Shown here one piece after another: positions 7,951 to 14,792 of a stretch of 17,521 nucleotides of DNA. The stretch's first letter is position 1. Each line of letters begins with the position of its first letter. The stretch is from an uncultured Oscillospiraceae bacterium. GTDB lineage: Bacteria; Bacillota; Clostridia; Oscillospirales; Oscillospiraceae. A model generated the notes under the pieces. That model was given only the letters and a program-made list of their open reading frames with translations, did not search any database and was not told where the DNA came from. A program made the translations under genes and the position numbers. The DNA is taken from positions 1 through 17,521 of the forward strand of contig CAJUPG010000045.1 of the NCBI GenBank assembly GCA_910588455.1, read 5' to 3'.

Positions 7951-8388
7951 TTAATCCCGGTCTTTGCACACATCCCCCCATCCCGCGCTGTGGGAGAGTT
8001 CCTCCCGCTTCCGCTGGGCCTTTTGGACAAAGCGCTCGTTCTGAATGACAAAGCGCTCGTGAACGCCCTGGCCGATGGGACCCTTTTCGTCATAGGCGGT
8101 CACGTGCAGCACAATGCGCTTGCCGTCCACCTGGGTGACCTCACTTTCCGCCCAGACCTTCATCCCCACAGGGGTGGCGGAGTCGTGAGAGATGTCCAGC
8201 CTGGTGCCCACGGTGCCCTGGCCCTCCTCCAGACAGGGGGCGATGGATTTCCAAGCGGCCTCCTCCATTAGAGCGCACATATAGGGCGTGCCAAAGACGG
8301 GCAGGGCGCCGGAACAGGCGGCCTGGGCGGTGTTCTGGGGGGTGACGACAGCGTCGGCGCGGCCCTTCAGGCCGATGGGGATGGACAT
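7951..8388 (-). CDS. FlK-like hotdog-fold acyl-CoA thioesterase
   Basis: Predicted thioesterase of the hotdog fold, resembling fluoroacetyl-CoA thioesterase FlK of Streptomyces cattleya. The 145-residue protein has GTPYMCALMEEA at 33-44 and TRLDISHDSATP at 62-73. This places Thr34, Glu42 and His68 with the same spacing as the FlK triad Thr42, Glu50 and His76 (8 and 26 residues apart). A C-terminal tail rich in Lys and Arg follows the last strand. There is no signal peptide, so it is cytoplasmic. The start is fixed by TAAGGAGG (8397-8404) eight bases upstream. Fluoroacetate is an unlikely natural substrate in this setting; a small acyl-CoA clearing role is more likely but not shown. Homology is clear; the substrate is unknown. 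Confidence 0.85.
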   Translation of the reverse strand: MSIPIGLKGRADAVVTPQNTAQAACSGALPVFGTPYMCALMEEAAWKSIAPCLEEGQGTVGTRLDISHDSATPVGMKVWAESEVTQVDGKRIVLHVTAYDEKGPIGQGVHERFVIQNERFVQKAQRKREELSHSAGWGDVCKDRD

Positions 8389-8471
8389 AGGGAATTCCTC
8401 CTTATCGATTGATTTTATTCTTATAGTTCAGGGTTTCAAATCCAATCATAAGCCAAGTGACAGTAGACCAA

Positions 8472-8500
8472 ATTATACCACAATCATTCCCGCTCCGCAA
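8472..8500 (-). promoter_or_regulatory. Promoter of the thioesterase gene
   Basis: On the minus strand TTGCGG (8495-8500), a 17-base spacer and perfect TATAAT (8472-8477) lie about 84 bases before the start codon. The -35 box is only 6 bases from the hairpin at 8507-8545. Confidence 0.6.
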
Positions 8501-8506
8501 GACAAG

Positions 8507-8551
8507 CGCCCCCTGATCCAGAGCACAAAGCTGCATCAGGGGGCGTTTTTT
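8507..8551. terminator. Hairpin terminator downstream of the chemotaxis gene
   Basis: Arms CGCCCCCTGAT (8507-8517) and its complement (8535-8545) form 11 pairs, with three more pairs after one mismatch and a 9-base loop. A run of six T follows on the plus strand only (8546-8551). It lies 10 bases beyond the stop of the minus-strand chemotaxis gene. In that direction the hairpin is followed by an imperfect T-rich CTTGTCTTG. It probably ends the chemotaxis transcript, but the best terminator form points the other way. Confidence 0.7.
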
Positions 8552-8560
8552 ACGGTATAT

Positions 8561-9841
8561 TTACGGGTTCAGCCGGAAAGCCTCCACCAGGCTCCGCATC
8601 ACCTGGGACTGACTGGACAGCTCCTGGCTGGCGGCGGCGGACTCCTCGCTGGTGGCGGAGTTGGACTGCACCACGCTGGAGATCTGGTCAATGCCCACGG
8701 TAATCTGGGCGATTGCGTCGGCCTGGAGCTCACTGGCCTGGGAAATTTCGGAGATGATGGTCTGAACCGCTTTGGCCCCCTCCACCGCCTGAAGCAGAGA
8801 CTGGGCGGTGGCGTCGGCAATGTGGGTGCCGTTCTCCACGGCCAGGACCGAGCGCTCAATGAGCGCGGCGGTATTTTTGGAGGCCTCGGCGCTCTTGCTG
8901 GCCAGATTGCGCACCTCGTCGGCTACCACCGCGAAGCCCTTGCCGGCGGCACCGGCCCGGGCGGCCTCTACCGCGGCGTTCAGGGCCAGAATATTGGTCT
9001 GGAACGCGATGTCCTCAATGGTCTTGATGATCTTTCCGATTTCGCTGGAGCTGTCGCTGATCTCAGCCATCGCGGAAATCATGTCCTGCATCTTCTGGTT
9101 GCTGACCTCCATGCCCTCGCCCACCTGGCTGGCGGTCCGGTGGGCCTCCTGGGCGTTGCGGGCGTTGCTGGACACCTGATTGGAAATGTCGGTAATGGAG
9201 GCGGACAACTCTTCCACCGAGCTGGCCTGCTCCGTAGCCCCCTGGGCCAGCGTCTGGGAGCCGTTGGCCACCTGGTCCGCACCCATGGCCACCTGTTCGG
9301 CGGCGGTGCTGATCTGCTTGAGGGTGTCGTTGAGCCGGTGGTTGATGGTGCGCAGAGAGGTAAGGATGGGTTCAAAGCTGCCTACATATTCCTGGGTGCA
9401 GGAGGAGCGCACCGTGAAATTCCCGTCGGCCATCTGGGTGAGCAGAGTGCTCTCGTCCGCAATGATCTGGGACAGGCGGGTGGAGAGGCTGCGCATCTGT
9501 TCCGACAAAACGCCCAGCTCGTCCTTCCCGGTATAATGCAGCTGAATGTCCAGGTTGCCCTGGCCCATCTGTACCGCGGCAGCTTCGATCTCCTTGACTG
9601 GGATGCGGATTTCCCGGATCACCATTGCCGAGAATATAAGTCCGAACAGCACAAGCACGACCATAAGCGCCACCATAAAAACTGTCGCCGAGATTAAGTA
9701 TGTGTCGCTTACATCTTCCGTTGTGATTTCGCGCAGGGTCAGGATTCCCATGAGCCCTACGATAATCAGGCCCAGCATGGGGATTCCAGAGGCCAGGTAC
9801 AGCTTTACCGCTATTTTCGTATTCCGAAGCCAGTTTGACAT
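8561..9841 (-). CDS. Methyl-accepting chemotaxis protein with minimal ectodomain
   Basis: Chemoreceptor that controls CheA via CheW. The 426-residue protein has two membrane segments (about 14-36 and 49-75) separated by only about 12 residues, so there is no extracellular ligand domain. A HAMP domain follows (about 76-128), then a HAMP-like repeat (about 130-175, TLLTQMADGNFTV), then the coiled-coil signalling domain with the tip FQTNILALNAAVEAARAG starting at residue 280 and ADEVRNLA at about 308. The ATG at 9839-9841 has AGGAGGG (9851-9857) at 9 bases. The signal is probably sensed in the membrane, in the HAMP region, or via a partner protein. It lies next to the AI-2 locus but has its own promoter, so a link is only a guess. 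Confidence 0.93.
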   Translation of the reverse strand: MSNWLRNTKIAVKLYLASGIPMLGLIIVGLMGILTLREITTEDVSDTYLISATVFMVALMVVLVLFGLIFSAMVIREIRIPVKEIEAAAVQMGQGNLDIQLHYTGKDELGVLSEQMRSLSTRLSQIIADESTLLTQMADGNFTVRSSCTQEYVGSFEPILTSLRTINHRLNDTLKQISTAAEQVAMGADQVANGSQTLAQGATEQASSVEELSASITDISNQVSSNARNAQEAHRTASQVGEGMEVSNQKMQDMISAMAEISDSSSEIGKIIKTIEDIAFQTNILALNAAVEAARAGAAGKGFAVVADEVRNLASKSAEASKNTAALIERSVLAVENGTHIADATAQSLLQAVEGAKAVQTIISEISQASELQADAIAQITVGIDQISSVVQSNSATSEESAAASQELSSQSQVMRSLVEAFRLNP

Positions 9842-9885
9842 AGTATGTGTCCCTCCTAATTTTTCCTCTGCTCTCTCTTCAGTCT

Positions 9886-9915
9886 ATTATACTAAATTTA
9901 CAGGGGAAATTGCAA
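9886..9915 (-). promoter_or_regulatory. Promoter of the chemotaxis gene
   Basis: On the minus strand TTGCAA (9910-9915), an 18-base spacer and perfect TATAAT (9886-9891) lie 44 bases before the start codon. Confidence 0.6.
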
Positions 9916-9983
9916 CACATATTTTTCAAAAAACTGCAATCCTTCCGGGCACGCGCGCAGGGGGGGCGCGGCGCAAGGCAGGT

Positions 9984-10334
9984 TCAGATTTCCGGATTGT
10001 CTGCGGTCACCTTATCCACCTCCTGATAGGGGGCCAGGGTGGAGACCATTTTTACCGGCACATCGTAGGAATTTTTTACATAGTGAATCTCCCCCGGCTC
10101 AATGTGGATCAGGTCGCCGGCGGACAGTACGTTCTTTTTGCCGTCCACGATGATGTCCACTTTACCCTCCAGAATGAAGAAATCCTCCTCCATAATGTTG
10201 TGGTAATGGGCCTGAAAATCCTCGCCGGGGAGAAAGCGGACCAGGGCGAAATTCATCCGGGGCCCCTTCATCAGATATTTGGGGCCGCTTTCGCCAAAGC
10301 GGTACTCCCGTTCGTTCTCATTGATTACAAACAT
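9984..10334 (-). CDS. Small cupin-domain protein in the lsrRK operon
   Basis: Single-domain cupin of 116 residues, function unknown. The two cupin motifs are intact. Motif 1, around GEDFQAHYHNIMEEDFFILEG (37-57), gives metal ligands His43, His45 and Glu49 or Glu50. Motif 2, GDLIHIEPGEIHYV (73-86), gives His84. Such proteins are often sugar isomerases, dioxygenases or sugar-binding proteins. It has a strong ribosome site (AAGGAGGA, 10341-10348) and follows lsrK by 36 bases, so it is very probably co-transcribed with lsrR and lsrK. Enteric lsr loci have no cupin here. The context suggests a role on AI-2 or phospho-AI-2, which is inference. No signal peptide is seen. A convincing terminator was not found after it. 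Confidence 0.88.
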   Translation of the reverse strand: MFVINENEREYRFGESGPKYLMKGPRMNFALVRFLPGEDFQAHYHNIMEEDFFILEGKVDIIVDGKKNVLSAGDLIHIEPGEIHYVKNSYDVPVKMVSTLAPYQEVDKVTADNPEI

Positions 10335-10370
10335 CTTTTTTCCTCCTTCACTTTTCCAAAAACCAAAGAC

Positions 10371-11933
10371 TTACAGTCCGGGGGCAATCCACATATTCCG
10401 GGTGACCTTCTGCTCGCACAGGTCCAGCTGGACGGGGTAGACCTTCCGCCAGGTCTGGTACAGGGCGTCGTAGACCGGGGCGTTCTCCGCAGAGGGCTCG
10501 AACCGCCGGTCCCATTTCACCGTCCGCCGGGCGCCCTCCTCAATGGAGGGGTAAACGCCCACGCCGCAGCCCGCCAGAATGGCGGCCCCCAGGGCGGTGG
10601 CCTCCTTGACCACGGGCACCTTGACGGGCTTGCCGGTCACGTCCGCCAGAATCTGGCACCAGAGCGGGCTCTTGGCCGCGCCGCCGGCAAAGATCAGCTC
10701 CTCCGGCTCATGGCCGGTGGCCTCCTTCACCAGCTGGATGTGCCCCCGGACCAAAAGGGCGGTGTTCTCCAGAATGGCCCGGTAGAAGGTGTATTTGTTA
10801 AATTTATCCGGCTCCAGCTGGAAGTTGGTAAAGGTGGGGCTGGCGTGCTTCCACTGGATGAAATTCATCAGATCGCTGAAGCAGCACACCATGCCGTAGC
10901 TTCCGGCGGGGATTTTTTCCGCCTTCTCATTCATCAGATCATAGGGGTCCCGGCCGGTCTGTGCGGCCAGCTCCACCTCCTGCTGGCAGAAGCCGTCCCG
11001 GAACCAGCGCATCACCAGGCCGGGCTTGAAGGCCAGGGCCTCGTACTGCCACAGGCTGGGGACCGCGTGGCAGTTTACCCGCACCCGGCAGTCCGGGTCG
11101 GTTTTTCCGCTGTCTGTGTTGAACTCATACTGCCAGAAGCTGCCGCCGAACACCGCCGCCTGACCCGCCTCGCAGGCGCCCACGCCGATGGTGCCCAGCT
11201 GGCAGTCGCCGCCGCCCACCACCACGGGGGTGCCCTCCTTCAAGCCGGTTTCCGCCGCGCCCTGGGCGCTGACGGCGGCAAATCTGGTGCCGCACTCCAC
11301 CACCGGCGGAAAAATGTCCGTGCGCAGGCCGCACTTGGCGGCGATCTCCGGCTTCCAGGCCCGGCTCTGCAGATCCATAATGCCGGTGGTGCTGCCGTTG
11401 CTGGGCTCCACCGCCAGCTTGCCGGTGAGCTTGTAGATGAGCCAGTCGTTGAACATACCGATGGCCGCGGCCTTCTCATAGACCTCCGGCAGATTGTTCT
11501 TCACCCACAGCAGCCGGGGCAGGGCCCCCAGGGCGTAGGTCTGGCCGCTTTTTAAGTACACTTCTTTTTCCAGAGCCGGGTCCAGGGCGATAAGCTGGCC
11601 CACCTCCGCGTCGCTGCGGGCGTCCACGTTGGCGCAGGCCCAGATCTCCTGGCCCGCCTTGTCGTAGAGCAGAATACCCTCCCGCATACAGGTGGTGGAC
11701 ACGCCGGCAATGTCTCCCGGGGCAATCCCCGTTTCCTCCAGCACCCCGCGGATACAGCTCCCCGCCAGCTTCCAGTTGGTTTTCCAATCGAAATCCATGC
11801 TGCCGGGCCAGCGGGGGTCCTCGTTGTGGGTCCACTCCCGCTGGACGCACCCCACCTGGGTGCCATCCACGTCGAATACCACCGCCCGGACGCTGCCGGT
11901 GCCGGCGTCAACCGCCATAAAATACTGCGCCAT
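10371..11933 (-). CDS. lsrK: Autoinducer-2 kinase LsrK (FGGY family)
   Basis: Phosphorylates imported AI-2 (open-chain DPD), trapping it in the cell and forming the inducer of LsrR. The 520-residue protein (E. coli about 530) has the N-terminal phosphate site AVDAGTGSVRAVVFDVDG. It also has segments close to enteric LsrK as I recall it: MREGILLYDKAG, WACANVDARSD, GDCQLG carrying the catalytic Asp243 of FGGY kinases, MRWFRDGFCQ, FAGGAAKSPLWCQILADV, VVKEATALGAAI, and the exact type of ending, WIAPGL. Start at 11931-11933 with AGGAGG (11942-11947) 8 bases before. It lies 37 bases after lsrR and 36 bases before the cupin gene. Xylulose or glycerol kinases belong to the same family, but the LsrK-specific segments and the operon make AI-2 the best call. 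Confidence 0.92.
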   Translation of the reverse strand: MAQYFMAVDAGTGSVRAVVFDVDGTQVGCVQREWTHNEDPRWPGSMDFDWKTNWKLAGSCIRGVLEETGIAPGDIAGVSTTCMREGILLYDKAGQEIWACANVDARSDAEVGQLIALDPALEKEVYLKSGQTYALGALPRLLWVKNNLPEVYEKAAAIGMFNDWLIYKLTGKLAVEPSNGSTTGIMDLQSRAWKPEIAAKCGLRTDIFPPVVECGTRFAAVSAQGAAETGLKEGTPVVVGGGDCQLGTIGVGACEAGQAAVFGGSFWQYEFNTDSGKTDPDCRVRVNCHAVPSLWQYEALAFKPGLVMRWFRDGFCQQEVELAAQTGRDPYDLMNEKAEKIPAGSYGMVCCFSDLMNFIQWKHASPTFTNFQLEPDKFNKYTFYRAILENTALLVRGHIQLVKEATGHEPEELIFAGGAAKSPLWCQILADVTGKPVKVPVVKEATALGAAILAGCGVGVYPSIEEGARRTVKWDRRFEPSAENAPVYDALYQTWRKVYPVQLDLCEQKVTRNMWIAPGL

Positions 11934-11970
11934 TTCTGCTGCCTCCTACAAATATTATAAAATAAAAAAT

Positions 11971-12906
11971 TCAACTGCGGTCCAAAAGAGTTTGGGCGGT
12001 CTCTTCGTCGGTGATGAGCACATCCAGATAGCCCCCCCGCAGGGCGGCCAGGATGGCGTCCGCCTTGGAGGGGCCTCCCGCCACCCCCACCACATTTTCC
12101 AGCTTGCGCAAATCCTCCAGGCCGGTGCTCATGAGCCGCCCCTCCTGGTCCATGGCCACAAGCCGGCCGTTTTTGTCCATAAAGTGGCTCAAAATATCGC
12201 CCACCGCCCCCTGGAGCTTCAAAACCGTAAAGTCGTTGGCGTTGAAGATACCGTTTTTCACAATGGTGGCCTGGTCGCTCATGCTGCCGATGCCCACCAC
12301 GCTCATGTGGGACAGCGGGATCATGCGGGAAATTTCCTCCACCACCGGCTCCTGCCGCATGGCCTCCAGCAGGTCCTGACTGGACAGCAGCAGGGGAGAG
12401 GGGATCAGATGCAGCCGGGCGTTGAACACGTTGGAATTGGCGTTGGGCAGGTAGTAGCTGACCCCTCCGGTGAGGCTTACCACGTTCAAGGGCTTTTCCG
12501 CCGCCATGGCCAGGTAGTTGAGCACCCGGCTTGTGGTGTCGCCGTAGCCCATATTGAGGAAGTCCCCCTCTTCCAGCCGGCGGAGGATGTACATGGCGGC
12601 GGCCTGGGCGATGCTCTCGTTCAAATTTGGAAGGGTTCCCGCCCCGGGGACGGTAAACACGTCCTTGAGCCCGAAGCGGGCGCTTAAATCCTGCTCCACC
12701 TGGATGCGCCGGTCCCCTTCCTGGCGGATCCGGAACTGAATCACGCCGTTCTGCCGGGCCTTTTCCAGCAGGGAGATTACCTTGGCCCGGCTGACACCCA
12801 GCAGATCGGAGATGTTCTGCTGGGTGTAATTTTCCATATAGTAGTACCATGCGGCCCGGATCATCAGGATGTTTTCATAATCCAGCTTCGCCTCAATGGG
12901 GTCCAT
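11971..12906 (-). CDS. lsrR: SorC/DeoR-family transcriptional regulator LsrR
   Basis: Repressor that, in known systems, is released from DNA by phospho-AI-2. The 311 residues (E. coli 317) contain an N-terminal helix-turn-helix at about 28-50 (TQQNISDLLGVSRAKVISLL) and a C-terminal sugar-phosphate-binding domain with VSLTGGVSYY, VGIGSMSDQATI, GAVGDILSHFMDKNG and VGVAGGPSKADAI. The C-terminus, LITDEETAQTLLDRS, resembles the enteric LsrR end. The start at 12904-12906 (GAGGAA 11 bases upstream) is preferred to an in-frame upstream ATG at 13041, which would overlap the promoter and add 45 AT-rich residues foreign to the family. First gene of the lsrR-lsrK-cupin operon, divergent from lsrA. Probably autoregulated through repeats in its leader. 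Confidence 0.9.
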   Translation of the reverse strand: MDPIEAKLDYENILMIRAAWYYYMENYTQQNISDLLGVSRAKVISLLEKARQNGVIQFRIRQEGDRRIQVEQDLSARFGLKDVFTVPGAGTLPNLNESIAQAAAMYILRRLEEGDFLNMGYGDTTSRVLNYLAMAAEKPLNVVSLTGGVSYYLPNANSNVFNARLHLIPSPLLLSSQDLLEAMRQEPVVEEISRMIPLSHMSVVGIGSMSDQATIVKNGIFNANDFTVLKLQGAVGDILSHFMDKNGRLVAMDQEGRLMSTGLEDLRKLENVVGVAGGPSKADAILAALRGGYLDVLITDEETAQTLLDRS

Positions 12907-12931
12907 AGGGGCGGCACTTCCTCTCGTTGTT

Positions 12932-12959
12932 ACAAATGTCAGAATCCCGTTCAAATGTC
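12932..12959. repeat. Tandem CAAATGTC repeat, candidate LsrR operator
   Basis: CAAATGTC occurs at 12933-12940 and 12952-12959 in direct orientation, 19 bases apart (about two helical turns). Both copies lie just downstream of the predicted lsrR transcription start, where a bound repressor would block lsrR. Motif meaning is inference. Confidence 0.4.
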
Positions 12960-12969
12960 TTGCAGGGAT

Positions 12970-12999
12970 AGTATAGCACCAAAGGCTTTTCCTTGTCAA
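12970..12999 (-). promoter_or_regulatory. Promoter of the lsrR-lsrK-cupin operon
   Basis: On the minus strand TTGACA (12994-12999), an 18-base spacer and TATACT (12970-12975). The transcript would start near 12963, with a leader of about 57 bases. Confidence 0.7.
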
Positions 13000-13164
13000 A
13001 TAAAAGAGCGGCAATAATCCGAAAAACTGAAAAATCAGCATTTCTTCTAAACTTTACCTCTTATATTTGTGCATAAGAAATAAAATGAGGAGAAAATGGG
13101 CGGTTTATTCTGGTTTTCCGTCAAAATTTACCGGCGGAATTCCCCAGCCGCACCGCGCCTGCGG

Positions 13165-13193
13165 TTGACAAATGGGGGAAAAGGTTTTATAAT
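13165..13193 (+). promoter_or_regulatory. Consensus promoter of the lsrACDB operon
   Basis: TTGACA (13165-13170), 17-base spacer, TATAAT (13188-13193): a 12 of 12 match to the sigma-A consensus. The predicted start is near 13200, about 65 bases before the lsrA GTG. So strong a core promoter fits control by repression rather than activation. Confidence 0.8.
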
Positions 13194-13265
13194 AATGCCG
13201 AAAACAAAAATGTGAAGGCTAAAACATTTGTATTTTTTGTATGGATTAGAAATGGAGGAGCTGCT

Positions 13266-14792
13266 GTGGAACGCAACGAGCCCGCCCGGGGGACGGCGCC
13301 TCTGCTGTCAATTCGGGACATCTATAAGTCCTTCGGCCTCAACGCCGTGCTCAAGGGCATCAGTCTGGACATTATGCCCGGCGAGGTTTTAGCCCTGATC
13401 GGCGGCAACGGCGCGGGAAAGTCCACCCTGATGAAAATCATCATGGGAATCTACTCCCATGACAGCGGCCAGCTTGCCATACGGGGAGAGCCGGTGAGCC
13501 TGAACCGCACCGCCGCCGCCCTGGCCCACGGCATCTACATGGTCCCCCAGGAGCCCCTGCTTTTCCCCAATATGACGGTGGAGGAGAATATCCTCATCGG
13601 CTTTTCCAAGAGCAAGGCGGAGCTGCACAAGGAGCTGCTGGCCACCATGGAAGAGGTGGGCTGGCATTTGGACCTGAACCGGAAGGCGGGCAGCCTGTCC
13701 ATCGCGGAGCAGCAGCTGGTGGAGATCCTCCGGGGGCTTCTGCGCCACGCCCAGCTGCTCATTCTGGACGAGCCAACCTCCGCTTTGACCTTTGACGAGG
13801 TGAAAAGCCTCTTCAAATGTGTATCCGACCTGCGCGCCAAGGGCATCGGCATCATCTACATCACCCACCGGCTGGCTGAGGTCTTTGAAATCGCCACCCA
13901 TGTGGCCATCATGCGGGACGGTACCATCACCATCCACGGCCCGGTGAGCGACTTTACCCGGGAGGATCTGGTCCGGGGCCTGCTCCCGCCGGACACCGAG
14001 GAGGGCCAGGGAGGCGAACGCGCCCAGGGCAGGCCGGTGGACTATGCCGCCCCTCCGGTGCTGGAGCTGCAGGGCTTCAGCGGCTACGGCTTTTCCGATG
14101 TGAGCCTGAAGGTATACCCCGGCGAAATTCTGGGGGTGGCCGGCGTGGTAGGCGCGGGCCGCACCGAGATGGCCACCACCATTTTCGGCATGGATAAGGT
14201 TTTGGGGGGAAAGGTGATTCTCAACGGCCAGGACATCACCGGTCAAAAGACCCGGCAGGTGATCCGGGCGGGGCTGAACTACGTGCCCGAGGACCGGCAT
14301 TTAAACGGCCTGTTCAAAATCTGCGATGTGGCCGCCAACACCACTAGCGCCAACCTGTTCAGCAGCTACATGGGCAAGTTCTTCTTAAACCGCAGAGCGG
14401 AGCGGGAGATCACCCAGAAATACGTGGAAAATTTCCGCACCAAGGTCACCGGACACGACCAGCTGGCGGGCAGCCTGTCCGGCGGCAACCAGCAGAAGAT
14501 TGTGATTGGCCGCAGCCTGTCCACCGCCCCCCAGATCGTCATTCTGGACGAACCCACCCGGGGCATCGACGCCGCCGCCCGGGGGGATGTGTACAGCATT
14601 ATCCATCAGCTCCGGGAGCAGGGGGTGTCCGTGCTGCTGATCTCCAGCGATATGGAGGAGATGGTGGAGCTGGCGGACCGGGTGGTTATTATGTACCAGG
14701 GCCGGGTCAGCGCCGAGTTCCAGAAAGGGGACATCAACCAGGATAACCTGACGGCGGCGGCCTTTGGCATTCTGGAGAAGGAGGGAGCCTGA
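13266..14792 (+). CDS. lsrA: AI-2 ABC importer ATPase LsrA (double ATPase)
   Basis: Cytoplasmic ATPase that powers AI-2 uptake through LsrC and LsrD. The 508-residue protein (E. coli 511) contains two ABC domains in tandem, as in ribose-type importers. Domain 1 has Walker A GGNGAGKST (46-54), a weak signature LSIAEQQ, and Walker B LILDEPTS (Asp168-Glu169). Domain 2 has the usual degenerate P-loop GVVGAGRTE, a full signature LSGGNQQ (404-410), and Walker B ILDEPTRGID (426-435). The start is GTG at 13266, because GGAGGAG (13254-13260) precedes it by 5 bases; an in-frame GTG at 13212 has no ribosome site and lies near the promoter. It ends in a TGATG one-base overlap with lsrC. On motifs alone it could be any sugar importer ATPase; the locus makes it LsrA. 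Confidence 0.9.
   Translation: MERNEPARGTAPLLSIRDIYKSFGLNAVLKGISLDIMPGEVLALIGGNGAGKSTLMKIIMGIYSHDSGQLAIRGEPVSLNRTAAALAHGIYMVPQEPLLFPNMTVEENILIGFSKSKAELHKELLATMEEVGWHLDLNRKAGSLSIAEQQLVEILRGLLRHAQLLILDEPTSALTFDEVKSLFKCVSDLRAKGIGIIYITHRLAEVFEIATHVAIMRDGTITIHGPVSDFTREDLVRGLLPPDTEEGQGGERAQGRPVDYAAPPVLELQGFSGYGFSDVSLKVYPGEILGVAGVVGAGRTEMATTIFGMDKVLGGKVILNGQDITGQKTRQVIRAGLNYVPEDRHLNGLFKICDVAANTTSANLFSSYMGKFFLNRRAEREITQKYVENFRTKVTGHDQLAGSLSGGNQQKIVIGRSLSTAPQIVILDEPTRGIDAAARGDVYSIIHQLREQGVSVLLISSDMEEMVELADRVVIMYQGRVSAEFQKGDINQDNLTAAAFGILEKEGA

Larger units (their letters stand above)
12907..13265. promoter_or_regulatory. lsr divergent control region (359 bases without a gene)
   Basis: Region between lsrR and lsrA. 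It holds a promoter for each direction, tandem CAAATGTC repeats in the lsrR leader, related motifs at 13168-13174 (ACAAATG) and 13224-13231 (inverted, ACATTTGT), and a CCGCA/TGCGG inverted repeat (13148-13152 and 13160-13164) touching the lsrA -35 box. A CTTAT/ATAAG inverted repeat lies in the AT-rich middle (near 13060-13077). The centre (13000-13147) shows no convincing gene. Confidence 0.7.

Noticed and set aside
9928..9960. Possible terminator after the cupin gene
   Set aside because: Six T on the minus strand, but the stem is only about 4 base pairs with a 19-base loop.
9546..11555. Very long plus-strand open frame across the chemotaxis, cupin and lsrK genes
   Set aside because: It spans several real minus-strand genes and their gaps and has no recognisable domain or ribosome site.
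13096..13215. 39-codon open frame in the lsr control region
   Set aside because: The ribosome site is only 3 bases from the ATG, it runs through the lsrA promoter, and the peptide has no recognisable feature.
13212..13265. Upstream GTG start adding 18 residues to LsrA
   Set aside because: No ribosome site; GGAGGAG points to the GTG at 13266.
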